64,000 nt of DNA from Splendidivirga corallicola (GTDB lineage: Bacteria; Bacteroidota; Bacteroidia; Cytophagales; Cyclobacteriaceae). The notes beneath the pieces were generated by a model. It was given only the letters and a program-made list of their open reading frames with translations. It was not told the DNA's origin and ran no database searches. The position numbers and the translations under genes are program-made. Positions within the stretch are counted from its first letter, which is position 1. Every line of letters starts with the position of its first letter. The stretch spans positions 372,001-436,000 of the forward strand of contig JAUJEA010000001.1 of NCBI GenBank assembly GCA_030442035.1. Reading direction: 5' to 3'. Shown here one piece after another: positions 38,378 to 47,031 of the stretch.

Positions 38378-38974
38378 TCAGTCAGGTTCATTTTTCGCTG
38401 AATATTTAGCTATCACATGATCGACAACCTTGTCTAATGGATAGGACTCCCCTACTACCACATATTGAAAACTAATACCATCCAGGATTGACCCTAAAAG
38501 CATAGCCTCCATTTTAGGATTTTCAAATCCTCTTTTCTCCAATATATGTTCCATTAGCTTCAGATAACCCTGTATCTGATTTTGCACAATCTCTTTAACG
38601 AAATCAAACCTTCCAACCTCTTCCTGTAGTGCCAAAGAAGCATTAAGTTTCCAGAATTTTCTTTTCTCGACAAGACTCTTTTTGAAGGTGTTCATAAAAT
38701 ACCCGAATGCCTCATTGGACTTATCAAGATCCATTTTTCTAATCATCTCCGATCCCTCATGCATGAGGACATTCAAGAGTTCTTTTAGAAGTGCTTCCTT
38801 ACTTGAAAAATAATTATAGATTAAACCTTTTGAAATGTTTGCCCTTTTGGCAACCCCCTCCACGGAACTGGCATGATAACCTTTTTCAGCAAAGACCTCC
38901 AAGGCGGCCATGAGAATTTTTTCCTTACTTTTCTTTCTTAACGCTGCAAATTGCTCTTTGGATTTTGGGCTCAT
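38378..38974 (-). CDS. TetR/AcrR-family repressor
   Basis: 198 residues from the ATG at 38974; the reading frame can be extended only by a TTG at 39001 that lies in the operator palindrome. The DNA-binding domain (about residues 15-65) reads SKEKILMAALEVFAEKGYHA and ISKGLIYNYFSSKEALLKELL, the helix-turn-helix of this family. The C-terminal ligand domain is helical with many hydrophobic residues. It is the first gene of the module and probably represses its own operon, releasing DNA on binding a small hydrophobic ligand. Confidence 0.93.
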   Translation of the reverse strand: MSPKSKEQFAALRKKSKEKILMAALEVFAEKGYHASSVEGVAKRANISKGLIYNYFSSKEALLKELLNVLMHEGSEMIRKMDLDKSNEAFGYFMNTFKKSLVEKRKFWKLNASLALQEEVGRFDFVKEIVQNQIQGYLKLMEHILEKRGFENPKMEAMLLGSILDGISFQYVVVGESYPLDKVVDHVIAKYSAKNEPD

Positions 38975-38981
38975 TTTATAA

Positions 38982-39001
38982 TTGACTGTCCGGTCAGTCA
39001 A
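38982..39001 (-). promoter_or_regulatory. Probable TetR operator palindrome
   Basis: TTGACTGTCCGGTCAGTCAA is a 20-bp inverted repeat, symmetric except at two positions beside the central CCGG. It resembles TetR-family operators built on the CCGGTCAGT-type half site. It lies eight bases upstream of the regulator's ATG, in the expected promoter or 5' leader. Confidence 0.75.
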
Positions 39002-39048
39002 AAGTAAACGATAAAAAACTTCTATGCAATTCTTTCGAAATCTATTTA

Positions 39049-39088
39049 AATAAAGAAGGCAATGCTGGTGAGCATTGCCTTCTTTATT
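39049..39088 (-). terminator. Terminator of the M48 peptidase gene
   Basis: Perfect 18-bp arms at 39049-39066 and 39071-39088 enclose the 4-base loop GGTG. On the - strand the stem ends in TTCTTTATT followed by TAAATAG, a U-rich tail. It lies 28 bases past the M48 stop and separates it from the TetR module. Confidence 0.85.
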
Positions 39089-39115
39089 CTATGCCATGAG
39101 CAGCAATAAAAATCA

Positions 39116-39907
39116 TTAATTCTTATAGTATTTCATAGCTTCCGGAATCTGGGCGTTCAAGTCACTAATTCTTGTTTCATGACTTGGGTGAGTAGATAAG
39201 AATTCCGGTGGTGCCTGTCCTTTGCTAAGCTCAGCCATTCTTTCCCAAAACTTTGGAGCTTCTGAGGGGTCATAACCGGCCAACGCCATGAAAATTAATC
39301 CCATCCTATCAGCTTCCGATTCATGAGTTCTTGAAAACTTCAGCATTCCCAATTGTGTACCTATCCCCACAGATTGCATCAACAACTTATTAGTAAGTGA
39401 AGGATTCTGCCCCATAGCAACTGAAAGTGACGAAAGTCCCAGCTGAGCCGCCATTCCCTGGCTCATTCTTTCACGGCCATGATTGGCGATAGCATGTGCC
39501 ACCTCGTGTCCCATGACCACAGCAACACCTTTTTCATCTTTACATATAGGCATAATCCCTGTGTAAAAGGCAACTTTCCCTCCGGGCATACACCATGCGT
39601 TGACAACATCCGCCTCTATTAAATTAAAATCCCAGGCATATCCTTCCAGCAAAGCAGATTGGCCATTCATCTTCATAAATTCTTCTACAGCAACCTGTAT
39701 TTTTTTCCCCACACTTTTTACCATCCTTGCCTGAGCAGTATTATTAATAATTTTACTACTATCAAGTACTTGTTCATATCCCTGAAAACTCATTGGTAGC
39801 AACTCTGCATTAGAAATCAGGCTCAACTGTTTCCTACCTGTCACCGGTACGGTTGCACAACTTTGAAATATCAGAATTGTAGTTAATATTAAAATTATAT
39901 TTCTCAT
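39116..39907 (-). CDS. M48-family metalloprotease lipoprotein (BepA/LoiP-like)
   Basis: 263 residues from MRNIILIL, giving a lipoprotein signal with lipobox FQSC (Cys 17); upstream Mets extend it by 18 unlikely residues. The zinc site is MGHEVAHAIANHG (HExxH about residues 134-138), with the third ligand Glu in THESEADRMG about 65 residues later. The fold is the small periplasmic M48 group that degrades misfolded or misassembled outer-membrane proteins. The gene is separate from the TetR module, which is cut off by a terminator. Confidence 0.92.
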   Translation of the reverse strand: MRNIILILTTILIFQSCATVPVTGRKQLSLISNAELLPMSFQGYEQVLDSSKIINNTAQARMVKSVGKKIQVAVEEFMKMNGQSALLEGYAWDFNLIEADVVNAWCMPGGKVAFYTGIMPICKDEKGVAVVMGHEVAHAIANHGRERMSQGMAAQLGLSSLSVAMGQNPSLTNKLLMQSVGIGTQLGMLKFSRTHESEADRMGLIFMALAGYDPSEAPKFWERMAELSKGQAPPEFLSTHPSHETRISDLNAQIPEAMKYYKN

Positions 39908-40298
39908 AGACTTAAAATTTTTAACGGGCAAAACACCTGGAAATACAGAAAGTAAAAGCATTACATCTCAATATTCATTTAGCCCTGCCGTTGATCATCT
40001 TGGTTATCCTTGTTCATCACAAAGTTAACGAAGCACTAATAATCAGCAATATATTATTTGAGTAATTTATGCGCGTGGTTTTTTCTGAAAGATAGAACAA
40101 GTAATAGTATGTTGCATTCAGGTTTCGGGAAGTGAGGTCAACGCAATATTCAGCCCTTGACCAGAGGAAGTGTTGTTGAATTCTTTTGTTTTCAAGAGTT
40201 ACGTTCAATTTTGAGTAAAGTAAATGTTAAGAAATTTCATGTGATGCGTAAAAATTCATTTTTTTGCATACATCATTAATTAATGTATTTCTAATCGA
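39908..40298. other. Intergenic region between divergent M48 and FAH genes
   Basis: 391 bases. No credible frame. It holds promoters for both genes. A short palindromic stretch ATTAATTAAT lies near 40274-40283, just before the FAH gene. I see nothing else. Confidence 0.35.
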
Positions 40299-40910
40299 AT
40301 GAAGATCTTTGCCATAGGACGAAACTACACTGAGCACATCAAAGAATTAAATAATGAGCGACCTGATGAGCCGGTAATTTTCACTAAACCTGATACCGCC
40401 ATACTGAGAAAAAATGCACCGTTTTATTATCCGAATTTTTCCAATGACATTCACTATGAAGTAGAATTATTGATCAAGATCAAACATCAGGGTAAGGGAA
40501 TAGAGGAAAAATTTGCCCGAAAGTATTATGAAGAAGTTGGTATCGGAATAGATTTTACGGCACGGGACTTGCAACAGAAAGCAAAAACGAAAGGACTTCC
40601 CTGGGATTTGGCTAAAGGATTTAATGGTTCGGCACCAATGTCAGCTTTTTATCCTATTGCTGATTTTGGTGGCTTGGAAGATCTGAATTTTAGTCTGAAA
40701 GTAGATGGAGAGCTTAGACAAAAAGGAAACACTAAATTGATGCTATTCAGCTTCGACTATATTGTTTCCTATTTGTCGAGATTTTTCACCTTAAACAAGG
40801 GTGATATTATCTTTACCGGAACACCAAAAGGTGTTGGTCCTGTTAACATTGGTAACAGGCTTGAAGCATTTATTGAGGACAAAAAACTGTTAGATTTTGA
40901 AGTTAAATAA
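40299..40910 (+). CDS. Fumarylacetoacetate hydrolase-family enzyme
   Basis: 203 residues, the short single-domain FAH form. It carries the metal-binding acids in IHYEVELLIKI (E, E) and the downstream Asp in GIGIDFTARDLQ, then the substrate-side segment KGLPWDLAKGFNGSAP and the end TGTPKGVGPVNIG. Members decarboxylate or hydrolyse 2-keto acids such as acylpyruvates or oxaloacetate; this short type often acts on oxaloacetate or acylpyruvate. The M23 gene overlaps its 3' end by 14 bases. Confidence 0.88.
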   Translation: MKIFAIGRNYTEHIKELNNERPDEPVIFTKPDTAILRKNAPFYYPNFSNDIHYEVELLIKIKHQGKGIEEKFARKYYEEVGIGIDFTARDLQQKAKTKGLPWDLAKGFNGSAPMSAFYPIADFGGLEDLNFSLKVDGELRQKGNTKLMLFSFDYIVSYLSRFFTLNKGDIIFTGTPKGVGPVNIGNRLEAFIEDKKLLDFEVK

Positions 40911-42804
40911 CATATTACTCTTCGCTTTTATTATACTCAACGTTCAACTGTTGAATGCCCAGGCTCCAAAGCCCGGGAACTACTATATGTTTCCGATAAA
41001 ACCAGGTCAAAGGAATTTCCTGGCAGGCACCATGGGTGAATTGAGATCAACACACTTTCACTCGGGTATAGATATTAAAACAGAAGGAAGAGAAGGGCTT
41101 CCGGTATACGCTTCTGCCGATGGGTATGTATCAAGAATAAAGGTATCAAGCAGTGGTTATGGCAATACGCTTTATGTGACCCATCCAAATGGTACAAGTA
41201 CGGTTTATGCCCATTTACAAAAATTTAAGAAGGACATTGCAGATTACGTCCGTTCAGCACAGTATAAAAAGGAAAGCTTTAACATTGAGCTTTTCCCATC
41301 AAAAAGCCAATTTGTTTTTAAACAAGGAGAGGTCATCGCCTATTCCGGCAATAGCGGTTCCTCGAGTGGTCCTCATCTTCATTTTGAGATCAGGGATGCT
41401 AATCAAAGACCGGTAAATCCTCTTGCCTATTTATTCGATGAGATCATCGATAATATAGCGCCCACAGTAAGAAAAGTAGCGATTACTTCAATGGACATCA
41501 ATGCCAGGGTGAACAGGCAGTTTGGAAGATTTGAATATACTGCTTTTAGAAGAGGTGGAAAATATATCATCAACAAGTCCATTCCGGTCCAGGGTAAAAT
41601 TGGTATTGAAGTATTGGCCCATGATCAGCTCAATGGTGTGGCCAATAAAAACGGCATTCAATTCATTGAAGTGTTCCTGGACAGTGTTTCCATATTTCAA
41701 CAAAATATTGATCGGTTCTCATTTTCCGAAACACGCAACATATTGGCACTTATGGATTATGGGCATATGGTCCGTACAAGGCAACGGTATAACAAGCTCT
41801 ACATTGATGATGGAAATGAATTATCTTTTTATGACAAGCATCGGAACAGGGGTATCATTGAGATCAATGATGAAAAAGAACATCTGGTCCAGGTTGTTTT
41901 GAAGGATACTTATGGAAATGAAAGTTTGATCCAATTCACCTTGGTGGGCGAAAATCAGCCCATATACGGACATGACATTCAGTTCAATCCTCTTATTACC
42001 ACCACAACAGGAGATGTTGTTGAAAACACACTTATCCTGAGTTCTAAAATCAGCGAGAATCAAAGTAATACGGCAACGATCTACGCAAACAGAATGAAAC
42101 ATGAAGTTTCTCCTTCGTATTTTCTTAATGACAATGCCTATTATCTCTGGAATCTAAAATATGCCCTTCCAGATTCTTCCGATCTTTGCGACAGAAAAGA
42201 GGAATATCATTATGGGGCCCTGGTCCCACCAAACTCGGAATTTAATTTTTATCATCATTTGGGTGACATTCACTTTCCCAGAAAAGCGCTTTTCGATACA
42301 CTTTACCTTACTTTAAATCGATCGATCGATGAGAACACAACTCAGGAGGTCTTTGAGATCAATGATGTTTATACACCACTGCGAAAGCATATCAACATAA
42401 CACTTAAACCGGAACAATCTTATCCGGACAAAAGAAGAACTGCTGTGTATAGCAGATTCGGCAAGAGTTACAGCTATGAAGGTGGAACCTGGATAGGTAA
42501 CAAAATCTCCTTCAGAACCAGAAATCTGGGAAAATTCACGATCGCCACAGATTCTCTTGAACCCGTTGTCAGGCCATTGATCATCAATAGAAATGACCTC
42601 AAGTTTCAAATCAGTGATGCAATGTCAGGCTTGAAAGATTTTCGACTAACGGTTGACGGAAAATGGGTATTGATGAATTATGATCATAAAAAGAAGTTGA
42701 TCTGGTCTGAAAAGCTCAAAAAAGGGCTTCCATTCAAAGGTGAGCTTGTCCTAAGAGTAAGGGACAATGCCGGAAATGAAAAAGTTTACAAAACATCCTT
42801 ATAA
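40897..42804 (+). CDS. M23 (LytM-type) metallopeptidase
   Basis: 635 residues. The signal peptide LNNILLFAFIILNVQLLNA-Q requires the TTG at 40897 as start; an in-frame TAG two codons upstream and no ATG before residue 31 leave little choice. The peptidase domain (about 40-190) has the metal ligands HFHSGIDIK (H and D near residues 55-59) and GPHLHFEIRD. The remaining 430 residues are beta-rich, Ig-like in feel, and unassigned. The enzyme probably cuts peptidoglycan cross-bridges during growth or division. It overlaps the FAH gene, so the two are co-transcribed. Confidence 0.88.
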   Translation: MKLNNILLFAFIILNVQLLNAQAPKPGNYYMFPIKPGQRNFLAGTMGELRSTHFHSGIDIKTEGREGLPVYASADGYVSRIKVSSSGYGNTLYVTHPNGTSTVYAHLQKFKKDIADYVRSAQYKKESFNIELFPSKSQFVFKQGEVIAYSGNSGSSSGPHLHFEIRDANQRPVNPLAYLFDEIIDNIAPTVRKVAITSMDINARVNRQFGRFEYTAFRRGGKYIINKSIPVQGKIGIEVLAHDQLNGVANKNGIQFIEVFLDSVSIFQQNIDRFSFSETRNILALMDYGHMVRTRQRYNKLYIDDGNELSFYDKHRNRGIIEINDEKEHLVQVVLKDTYGNESLIQFTLVGENQPIYGHDIQFNPLITTTTGDVVENTLILSSKISENQSNTATIYANRMKHEVSPSYFLNDNAYYLWNLKYALPDSSDLCDRKEEYHYGALVPPNSEFNFYHHLGDIHFPRKALFDTLYLTLNRSIDENTTQEVFEINDVYTPLRKHINITLKPEQSYPDKRRTAVYSRFGKSYSYEGGTWIGNKISFRTRNLGKFTIATDSLEPVVRPLIINRNDLKFQISDAMSGLKDFRLTVDGKWVLMNYDHKKKLIWSEKLKKGLPFKGELVLRVRDNAGNEKVYKTSL

Positions 42805-42819
42805 AACCGAAGCTTCTTG

Positions 42820-42827
42820 TAATTTTG
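42820..42827 (+). promoter_or_regulatory. Candidate -7 element upstream of bcp
   Basis: TAATTTTG matches TAnnTTTG exactly, 61 bases before the bcp ATG and 15 after the M23 stop. No clear -33 TTTG is seen at the expected spacing. Confidence 0.4.
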
Positions 42828-42887
42828 CCCTCAATTGTTCAGGACCCTCCCCTGGATAAATTGTAGTATTTAAAATGAGCAGAATAT

Positions 42888-43337
42888 ATGAATTTTGAAA
42901 TAGGGCAAAAAGCGCCAGCATTCGAGGGAAAGGATCAGGATGGGAAAATCATCAAATTATCAGATTATAAAGGAAAGAAAGTAGTTTTATTCTTTTATCC
43001 TGCAGACAACACTCCTACGTGTACGGTCGAGGCATGTAATCTGAGAGATAACTACGATCAACTTATTGAACAGGGATACGAAGTTGTTGGGATAAGTACG
43101 GATGGAGAAAAGTCTCATCAAAAATTTATCAACAAATTTGATCTTCCCTACAGACTTATTGCGGATACCGACCGCAAGATCCATGATCTTTATGATACAT
43201 GGAAAGAAAAATCTATGTTTGGCAAGAAGTTCATGGGAACCGTCAGAACTACTTTTGTTATTGATGAAAATGGTAATTTTACCAAAATTATTGAAAAAGT
43301 AAAAAGCAAAGATCACGCAAATCAAATCCTAAATTAA
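42888..43337 (+). CDS. bcp: Thioredoxin-dependent thiol peroxidase (Bcp/PrxQ)
   Basis: 149 residues of the atypical 2-Cys/1-Cys peroxiredoxin group. The peroxidatic Cys lies in FYPADNTPTCTVEACNLRD (TPTCT), with a second Cys five residues later in the same helix, the PrxQ pattern. The conserved VVGISTDGEKSHQKF segment follows. It reduces alkyl hydroperoxides and H2O2 with thioredoxin. The split transketolase starts eight bases after its stop. Confidence 0.95.
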   Translation: MNFEIGQKAPAFEGKDQDGKIIKLSDYKGKKVVLFFYPADNTPTCTVEACNLRDNYDQLIEQGYEVVGISTDGEKSHQKFINKFDLPYRLIADTDRKIHDLYDTWKEKSMFGKKFMGTVRTTFVIDENGNFTKIIEKVKSKDHANQILN

Positions 43338-43345
43338 TATTATCA

Positions 43346-44197
43346 ATGGTAAGCCAACCCGAAATTAACGAATTAAACAGCATCGCCTCTCAGGTAAGAA
43401 GAGATATTGTCAGAATGGTGCACGCAGTGCAATCCGGCCATCCCGGAGGCTCCCTTGGATGTACTGATTTTTTTGTAGCGCTCTATTTTAAAATATTAAG
43501 ACTCAATCCTTCCTTCAATATGGATGGGATCAATGAGGACATTTTCTTTTTGTCAAATGGTCACATCTCACCCGTTTGGTATAGTGTATTAGCTAGAAAG
43601 GGATATTTTGATGTTGCAGAACTGGCTACATTCAGAAAGATTAATTCAAGATTACAGGGCCATCCTGCTACAGAAGAAGGCCTACCGGGCATTAGGGTTG
43701 CTTCCGGATCATTGGGACAAGGCCTGTCGGTGGCTGTCGGAGCAGCTCAAAGCAAAAAACTTAACCATGATGAGCATTTGGTTTTTGTTTTAACCGGAGA
43801 TGGTGAACTGCAGGAAGGACAAGCATGGGAAGCTATCATGTATGCCGCCCACCATAAAGTTGACAATATCATTGCAACTGTTGATTACAACGGTCAACAA
43901 ATAGATGGCGCTGTAGACAATGTTATGTCTCTCAAGGATTTAAAAGCTAAATGGATTGCTTTTGGTTGGGAAGTAATTGAATCAAACGGTAATGATCTGG
44001 AGGACATCATAAATAAGCTGGAGCATGCGAAAACCTTAACAGGCCAGGGTAAGCCTGTAGTAAACCTTATGAGGACCGAGATGGGCAATGGTGTGGATTT
44101 CATGATGGGCTCTCATAAATGGCATGGTATCGCACCGAATGATGAACAGTTAGCTTCAGCGCTGGATCAATTGGAAGAGACCCTGGGAGACTATTAA
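43346..44197 (+). CDS. Transketolase, N-terminal (TPP-binding) subunit
   Basis: 283 residues. It covers the thiamine-diphosphate-binding half of transketolase: VRMVHAVQSGHPGGSLGCTDF at the start, FLSNGHISPVWYSVL, and the TPP motif beginning GDGELQEGQ and ending NYNGQQID-like (here DYNGQQIDG) near residues 150-185. The other half is on a separate gene, but not the next one: 1727 bases with a palindromic element and a VWA gene intervene. The two-gene form of transketolase is common in Bacteroidota, but usually adjacent. Confidence 0.93.
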   Translation: MVSQPEINELNSIASQVRRDIVRMVHAVQSGHPGGSLGCTDFFVALYFKILRLNPSFNMDGINEDIFFLSNGHISPVWYSVLARKGYFDVAELATFRKINSRLQGHPATEEGLPGIRVASGSLGQGLSVAVGAAQSKKLNHDEHLVFVLTGDGELQEGQAWEAIMYAAHHKVDNIIATVDYNGQQIDGAVDNVMSLKDLKAKWIAFGWEVIESNGNDLEDIINKLEHAKTLTGQGKPVVNLMRTEMGNGVDFMMGSHKWHGIAPNDEQLASALDQLEETLGDY

Positions 44198-44518
44198 TAA
44201 GATGCGGTTCTTTGTTCTACCAGGCAAGTACTGTGATCCAATAACCCTTCAAAATATTATTCCTAAAATACGGTTATAATTTAACCAAATCTTATGAAGC
44301 TATTGATAAAATAGTCTTTGGATCATTTTAGTTGCCAAATTGATAATCAATGCCATTTTTAAAGAAATACGATACAATGCCGTTTAGTTAAGGGGATATG
44401 ATAAAAGCTTTCAGGCGTCAGATATCAGATTTCAGCCTAAATGATGTTTTCTAGCGTACCGGAAAATTATCTGACACCTGAGACCTGATATCTGACGGCT
44501 TATCTTAACGGCATTAAA
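44198..44518. other. Gap between transketolase N subunit and VWA gene
   Basis: 321 bases without a gene. The right 140 bases form the palindromic element described separately, ending three bases before the VWA start. The left half is AT-rich and shows no terminator for bcp-transketolase. Confidence 0.5.
44376..44515. repeat. Palindromic MITE-like element between the transketolase subunit and the VWA gene
   Basis: Ends are complementary: AATGCCGTT (44376-44384) and AACGGCATT (44507-44515). An inner pair CGTCAGATATCA (44416-44427) and TGATATCTGACG (44486-44497) is also exact, with nearby CTGAGAC-type sequence partly matching. The 140-bp element has no coding potential and no clear target-site duplication. 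The overall shape resembles a small non-autonomous inverted-repeat element or a long hairpin. Confidence 0.6.
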
Positions 44519-45928
44519 TTGATAATATTGAAATCGAAGCTACTATATTGTTTATTTATATTAGGTCTATTTTATGGATTTACAGGCACTGCTTTTGCCC
44601 AAACCAATTACCAGGAGTTACCGGAAAAAACGAGGATTTTATTTTTACTTGATGCCTCTGGCAGTATGCTTGGAAAATGGGAAAATGATATTCGAATTAA
44701 CGTAGCCAAGAGCATATTATCTGACCTTGTGGATTCATTAAAAATCAACAATAACCTTGAATTGGGATTAAGGGTCTATGGCCACCAGTTCCATAGAAGA
44801 TTTCAGAATTGCAAGGATACAAGACTGGAAGTACCCTTTAGAGCTAACAACCATGAACTGGTCAAATCCAAATTGAATGGTTTGCAACCCAAAGGAACAA
44901 CCCCACTGGCTTATTCATTGGAGCAGGCTGCAAATGATTTTCCTGATACCGAAGATGTCCGAAATATTGTAATTATTATTACGGATGGCCTGGAATCCTG
45001 CGAGGGTGATCCCTGCTCAATATCTTTATCATTGCAGAAAAAAAGAATCTTTCTCAAACCTTTTATCATCGGGATTGGTATGAATAAAAGTTTTGAGGAA
45101 AAGTTTGATTGCCTCGGTCAGTTCTTTGATGCTTCGAATATTCACCAGTTTCGAGAAGTACTAAATACAGCTTTAAATCAAACTTTATCAAAAACAACAG
45201 TAAGCGTAGAATTACTTGACATTCAAGGACAACCAAAGGAAAGCAATGTAAATGTTACCTTCATTAACAATGTCACAAATGAAGCGGAATACAATTTCGT
45301 TCACTTTCGTGATAGATTGGGTAGACCTGATTCCGTAGAAGTCGATGCTGTTTTAAGCTATGATTTACAAGTAAATACAATCCCTCCAATAACAAGAAAA
45401 AATATTCATTTAGTACCTGGTAAACATAACGTCCTTTCAATTAAAGCTCCGCAAGGAACCCTGCAATTACACCAACCGGGACACACGGAATACAAAGGCG
45501 GTGTTCAGGCCATTATCAGAAAAAATGGTAAGGCGCAAACAATTAACGTTCAAGATATTTCAACAAAAGAAACCTATCTTGTTGGGAAATACGATTTAGA
45601 AATCCTTACTTTGCCAAGAATTTTTTACAAAGGGATCGAAGTTACGCAAAGTTCTAACAAAACATTACGAATACCCGATCCAGGTGTATTGAATATTCGA
45701 GCTAATGTTACAGGTTTTGGAAGCGTTTATGTGGTTAAGGATGACGGTAGCCAGGAATTGATTAAGAACCTTGACCATAACAAAACGCGTTTTTCCTTTG
45801 CCATTCAACCCGGAAATTACAGAATTGTGTTCCGGGCTAAACAAGCCTTCGGAAGTAAATACACTGAAATAAAGAATTTTACAATAAAATCGGGATCCAC
45901 CATAAGTATCAATTTATTCGGCAGATGA
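44519..45928 (+). CDS. Secreted von Willebrand factor A-domain protein
   Basis: 469 residues. No ATG precedes the signal peptide, so a TTG must start the gene: 44519, or 44528, which gives a cleaner n-region (KSKLLYCLFILGLF). The VWA domain (about 35-215) has the MIDAS motif LLDASGSM (D45, S47, S49) and further ligands in PKGTTPLAYSL and IIITDGLESC. Two Cys pairs may form disulfides. The remaining 250 residues look like beta-sandwich repeats. It ends inside the ATG of the transketolase C subunit (ATGA overlap). A binding or assembly role at the surface is plausible, but the partner is unknown. Confidence 0.82.
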   Translation: MIILKSKLLYCLFILGLFYGFTGTAFAQTNYQELPEKTRILFLLDASGSMLGKWENDIRINVAKSILSDLVDSLKINNNLELGLRVYGHQFHRRFQNCKDTRLEVPFRANNHELVKSKLNGLQPKGTTPLAYSLEQAANDFPDTEDVRNIVIIITDGLESCEGDPCSISLSLQKKRIFLKPFIIGIGMNKSFEEKFDCLGQFFDASNIHQFREVLNTALNQTLSKTTVSVELLDIQGQPKESNVNVTFINNVTNEAEYNFVHFRDRLGRPDSVEVDAVLSYDLQVNTIPPITRKNIHLVPGKHNVLSIKAPQGTLQLHQPGHTEYKGGVQAIIRKNGKAQTINVQDISTKETYLVGKYDLEILTLPRIFYKGIEVTQSSNKTLRIPDPGVLNIRANVTGFGSVYVVKDDGSQELIKNLDHNKTRFSFAIQPGNYRIVFRAKQAFGSKYTEIKNFTIKSGSTISINLFGR

Positions 45929-46893
45929 CAAAATACACTTTTACAGAAAAAAAAGACACCAGATCAGGATTTGGGGAAGGGCTATTGGAAGTTGGGAAAA
46001 AGAATGATAAAGTAGTAGCACTTTGTGCTGATTTAACAGGATCATTAAAAATGAATGCCTTCCAAAAGGAATTCCCTGAACGATTCTTTCAGGTTGGCAT
46101 CGCTGAGGCTAATATGATGGGATTGGCAGCAGGAATGACCATAGGAGGCAAAATACCATTTACCGGAACATTTGCCAATTTTTCCACGGGACGAGTCTAT
46201 GATCAAATAAGACAATCCATAGCTTATTCTGAAAAGAATGTGAAGATATGTGCTTCTCATGCTGGTTTAACACTTGGAGAGGACGGTGCAACTCACCAAA
46301 TTCTGGAAGACATGGGAATGATGAAAATGTTACCCAACATGACAGTAATCAATCCATGCGATTTTAATCAGACAAAGGCTGCAACCATTGCTATCGCTGA
46401 ACACCATGGCCCGGTATATTTAAGATTTGGCAGACCCTCTGTTCCTATTTTCACACCTGAGAATGAAAAATTTGAAATTGGTAAAGCCATCAAATTCATA
46501 GAAGGAAGTGATGTCAGCATCTTTGCCACAGGGCATTTGCTTTGGCATGCCATTGAAGCGGAGGCAATTCTAAGGGAGAAAGGCATTAGTGCAGAAATCA
46601 TCAATATCCATACAATCAAACCATTGGACGTCAAGGCAATTATTGACTCAGTGGGTAAAACCGGATGCGCAGTGAGCGCTGAGGAGCATCAGATAAATGG
46701 CGGATTGGGTGATAGCATAGCACAGGCTTTATGCAGGAATCTACCTGCACCACTGGAAGTGATCGGGGTCAATGATCAGTTTGGAGAAAGCGGCAAACCA
46801 ATGGATCTGCTTGATAAATACGGCTTAGGCACTGACAATATCGTGGCCGCTGCAGAAAAAGTTATGAGCAGAAAACAACTCCAGAAGATCTAA
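45925..46893 (+). CDS. Transketolase, C-terminal (pyrimidine-binding) subunit
   Basis: 322 residues. The domain that completes the transketolase dimer: VVALCADLTGSLKMNAF, then FFQVGIAEANMMGLAAGM (with the catalytic Glu of the family in GIAEAN) and HAGLTLGEDGATHQ. The C-terminal Rossmann-like domain ends near LLDKYGLGTDN. Together with the subunit encoded at 43346 it transfers two-carbon units in the pentose phosphate pathway. Its ATG overlaps the VWA stop by four bases, which ties its translation to the VWA gene rather than to the first subunit. Confidence 0.93.
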   Translation: MTKYTFTEKKDTRSGFGEGLLEVGKKNDKVVALCADLTGSLKMNAFQKEFPERFFQVGIAEANMMGLAAGMTIGGKIPFTGTFANFSTGRVYDQIRQSIAYSEKNVKICASHAGLTLGEDGATHQILEDMGMMKMLPNMTVINPCDFNQTKAATIAIAEHHGPVYLRFGRPSVPIFTPENEKFEIGKAIKFIEGSDVSIFATGHLLWHAIEAEAILREKGISAEIINIHTIKPLDVKAIIDSVGKTGCAVSAEEHQINGGLGDSIAQALCRNLPAPLEVIGVNDQFGESGKPMDLLDKYGLGTDNIVAAAEKVMSRKQLQKI

Positions 46894-47003
46894 AAGAAGA
46901 CCTTTGCTTAATCAATTTTTATGAAATTACCATTAAATCCAAATACATTGATTGTACATGGGAAGGGCATTGTGTTGGCTTATTTTCATAATGGGCTAAG
47001 GTC

Positions 47004-47031
47004 AAAAAACGGAAAAGCTTTTCCGTTTTTT
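47004..47031 (+). terminator. Palindromic terminator after the transketolase C subunit
   Basis: The perfect 28-bp palindrome runs AAAAAACGGAAAAG followed by CTTTTCCGTTTTTT (47004-47017 and 47018-47031), with T-rich sequence after. The actual loop would form from the AAAAGCTTTT centre. It lies about 110 bases past the stop. Confidence 0.75.
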
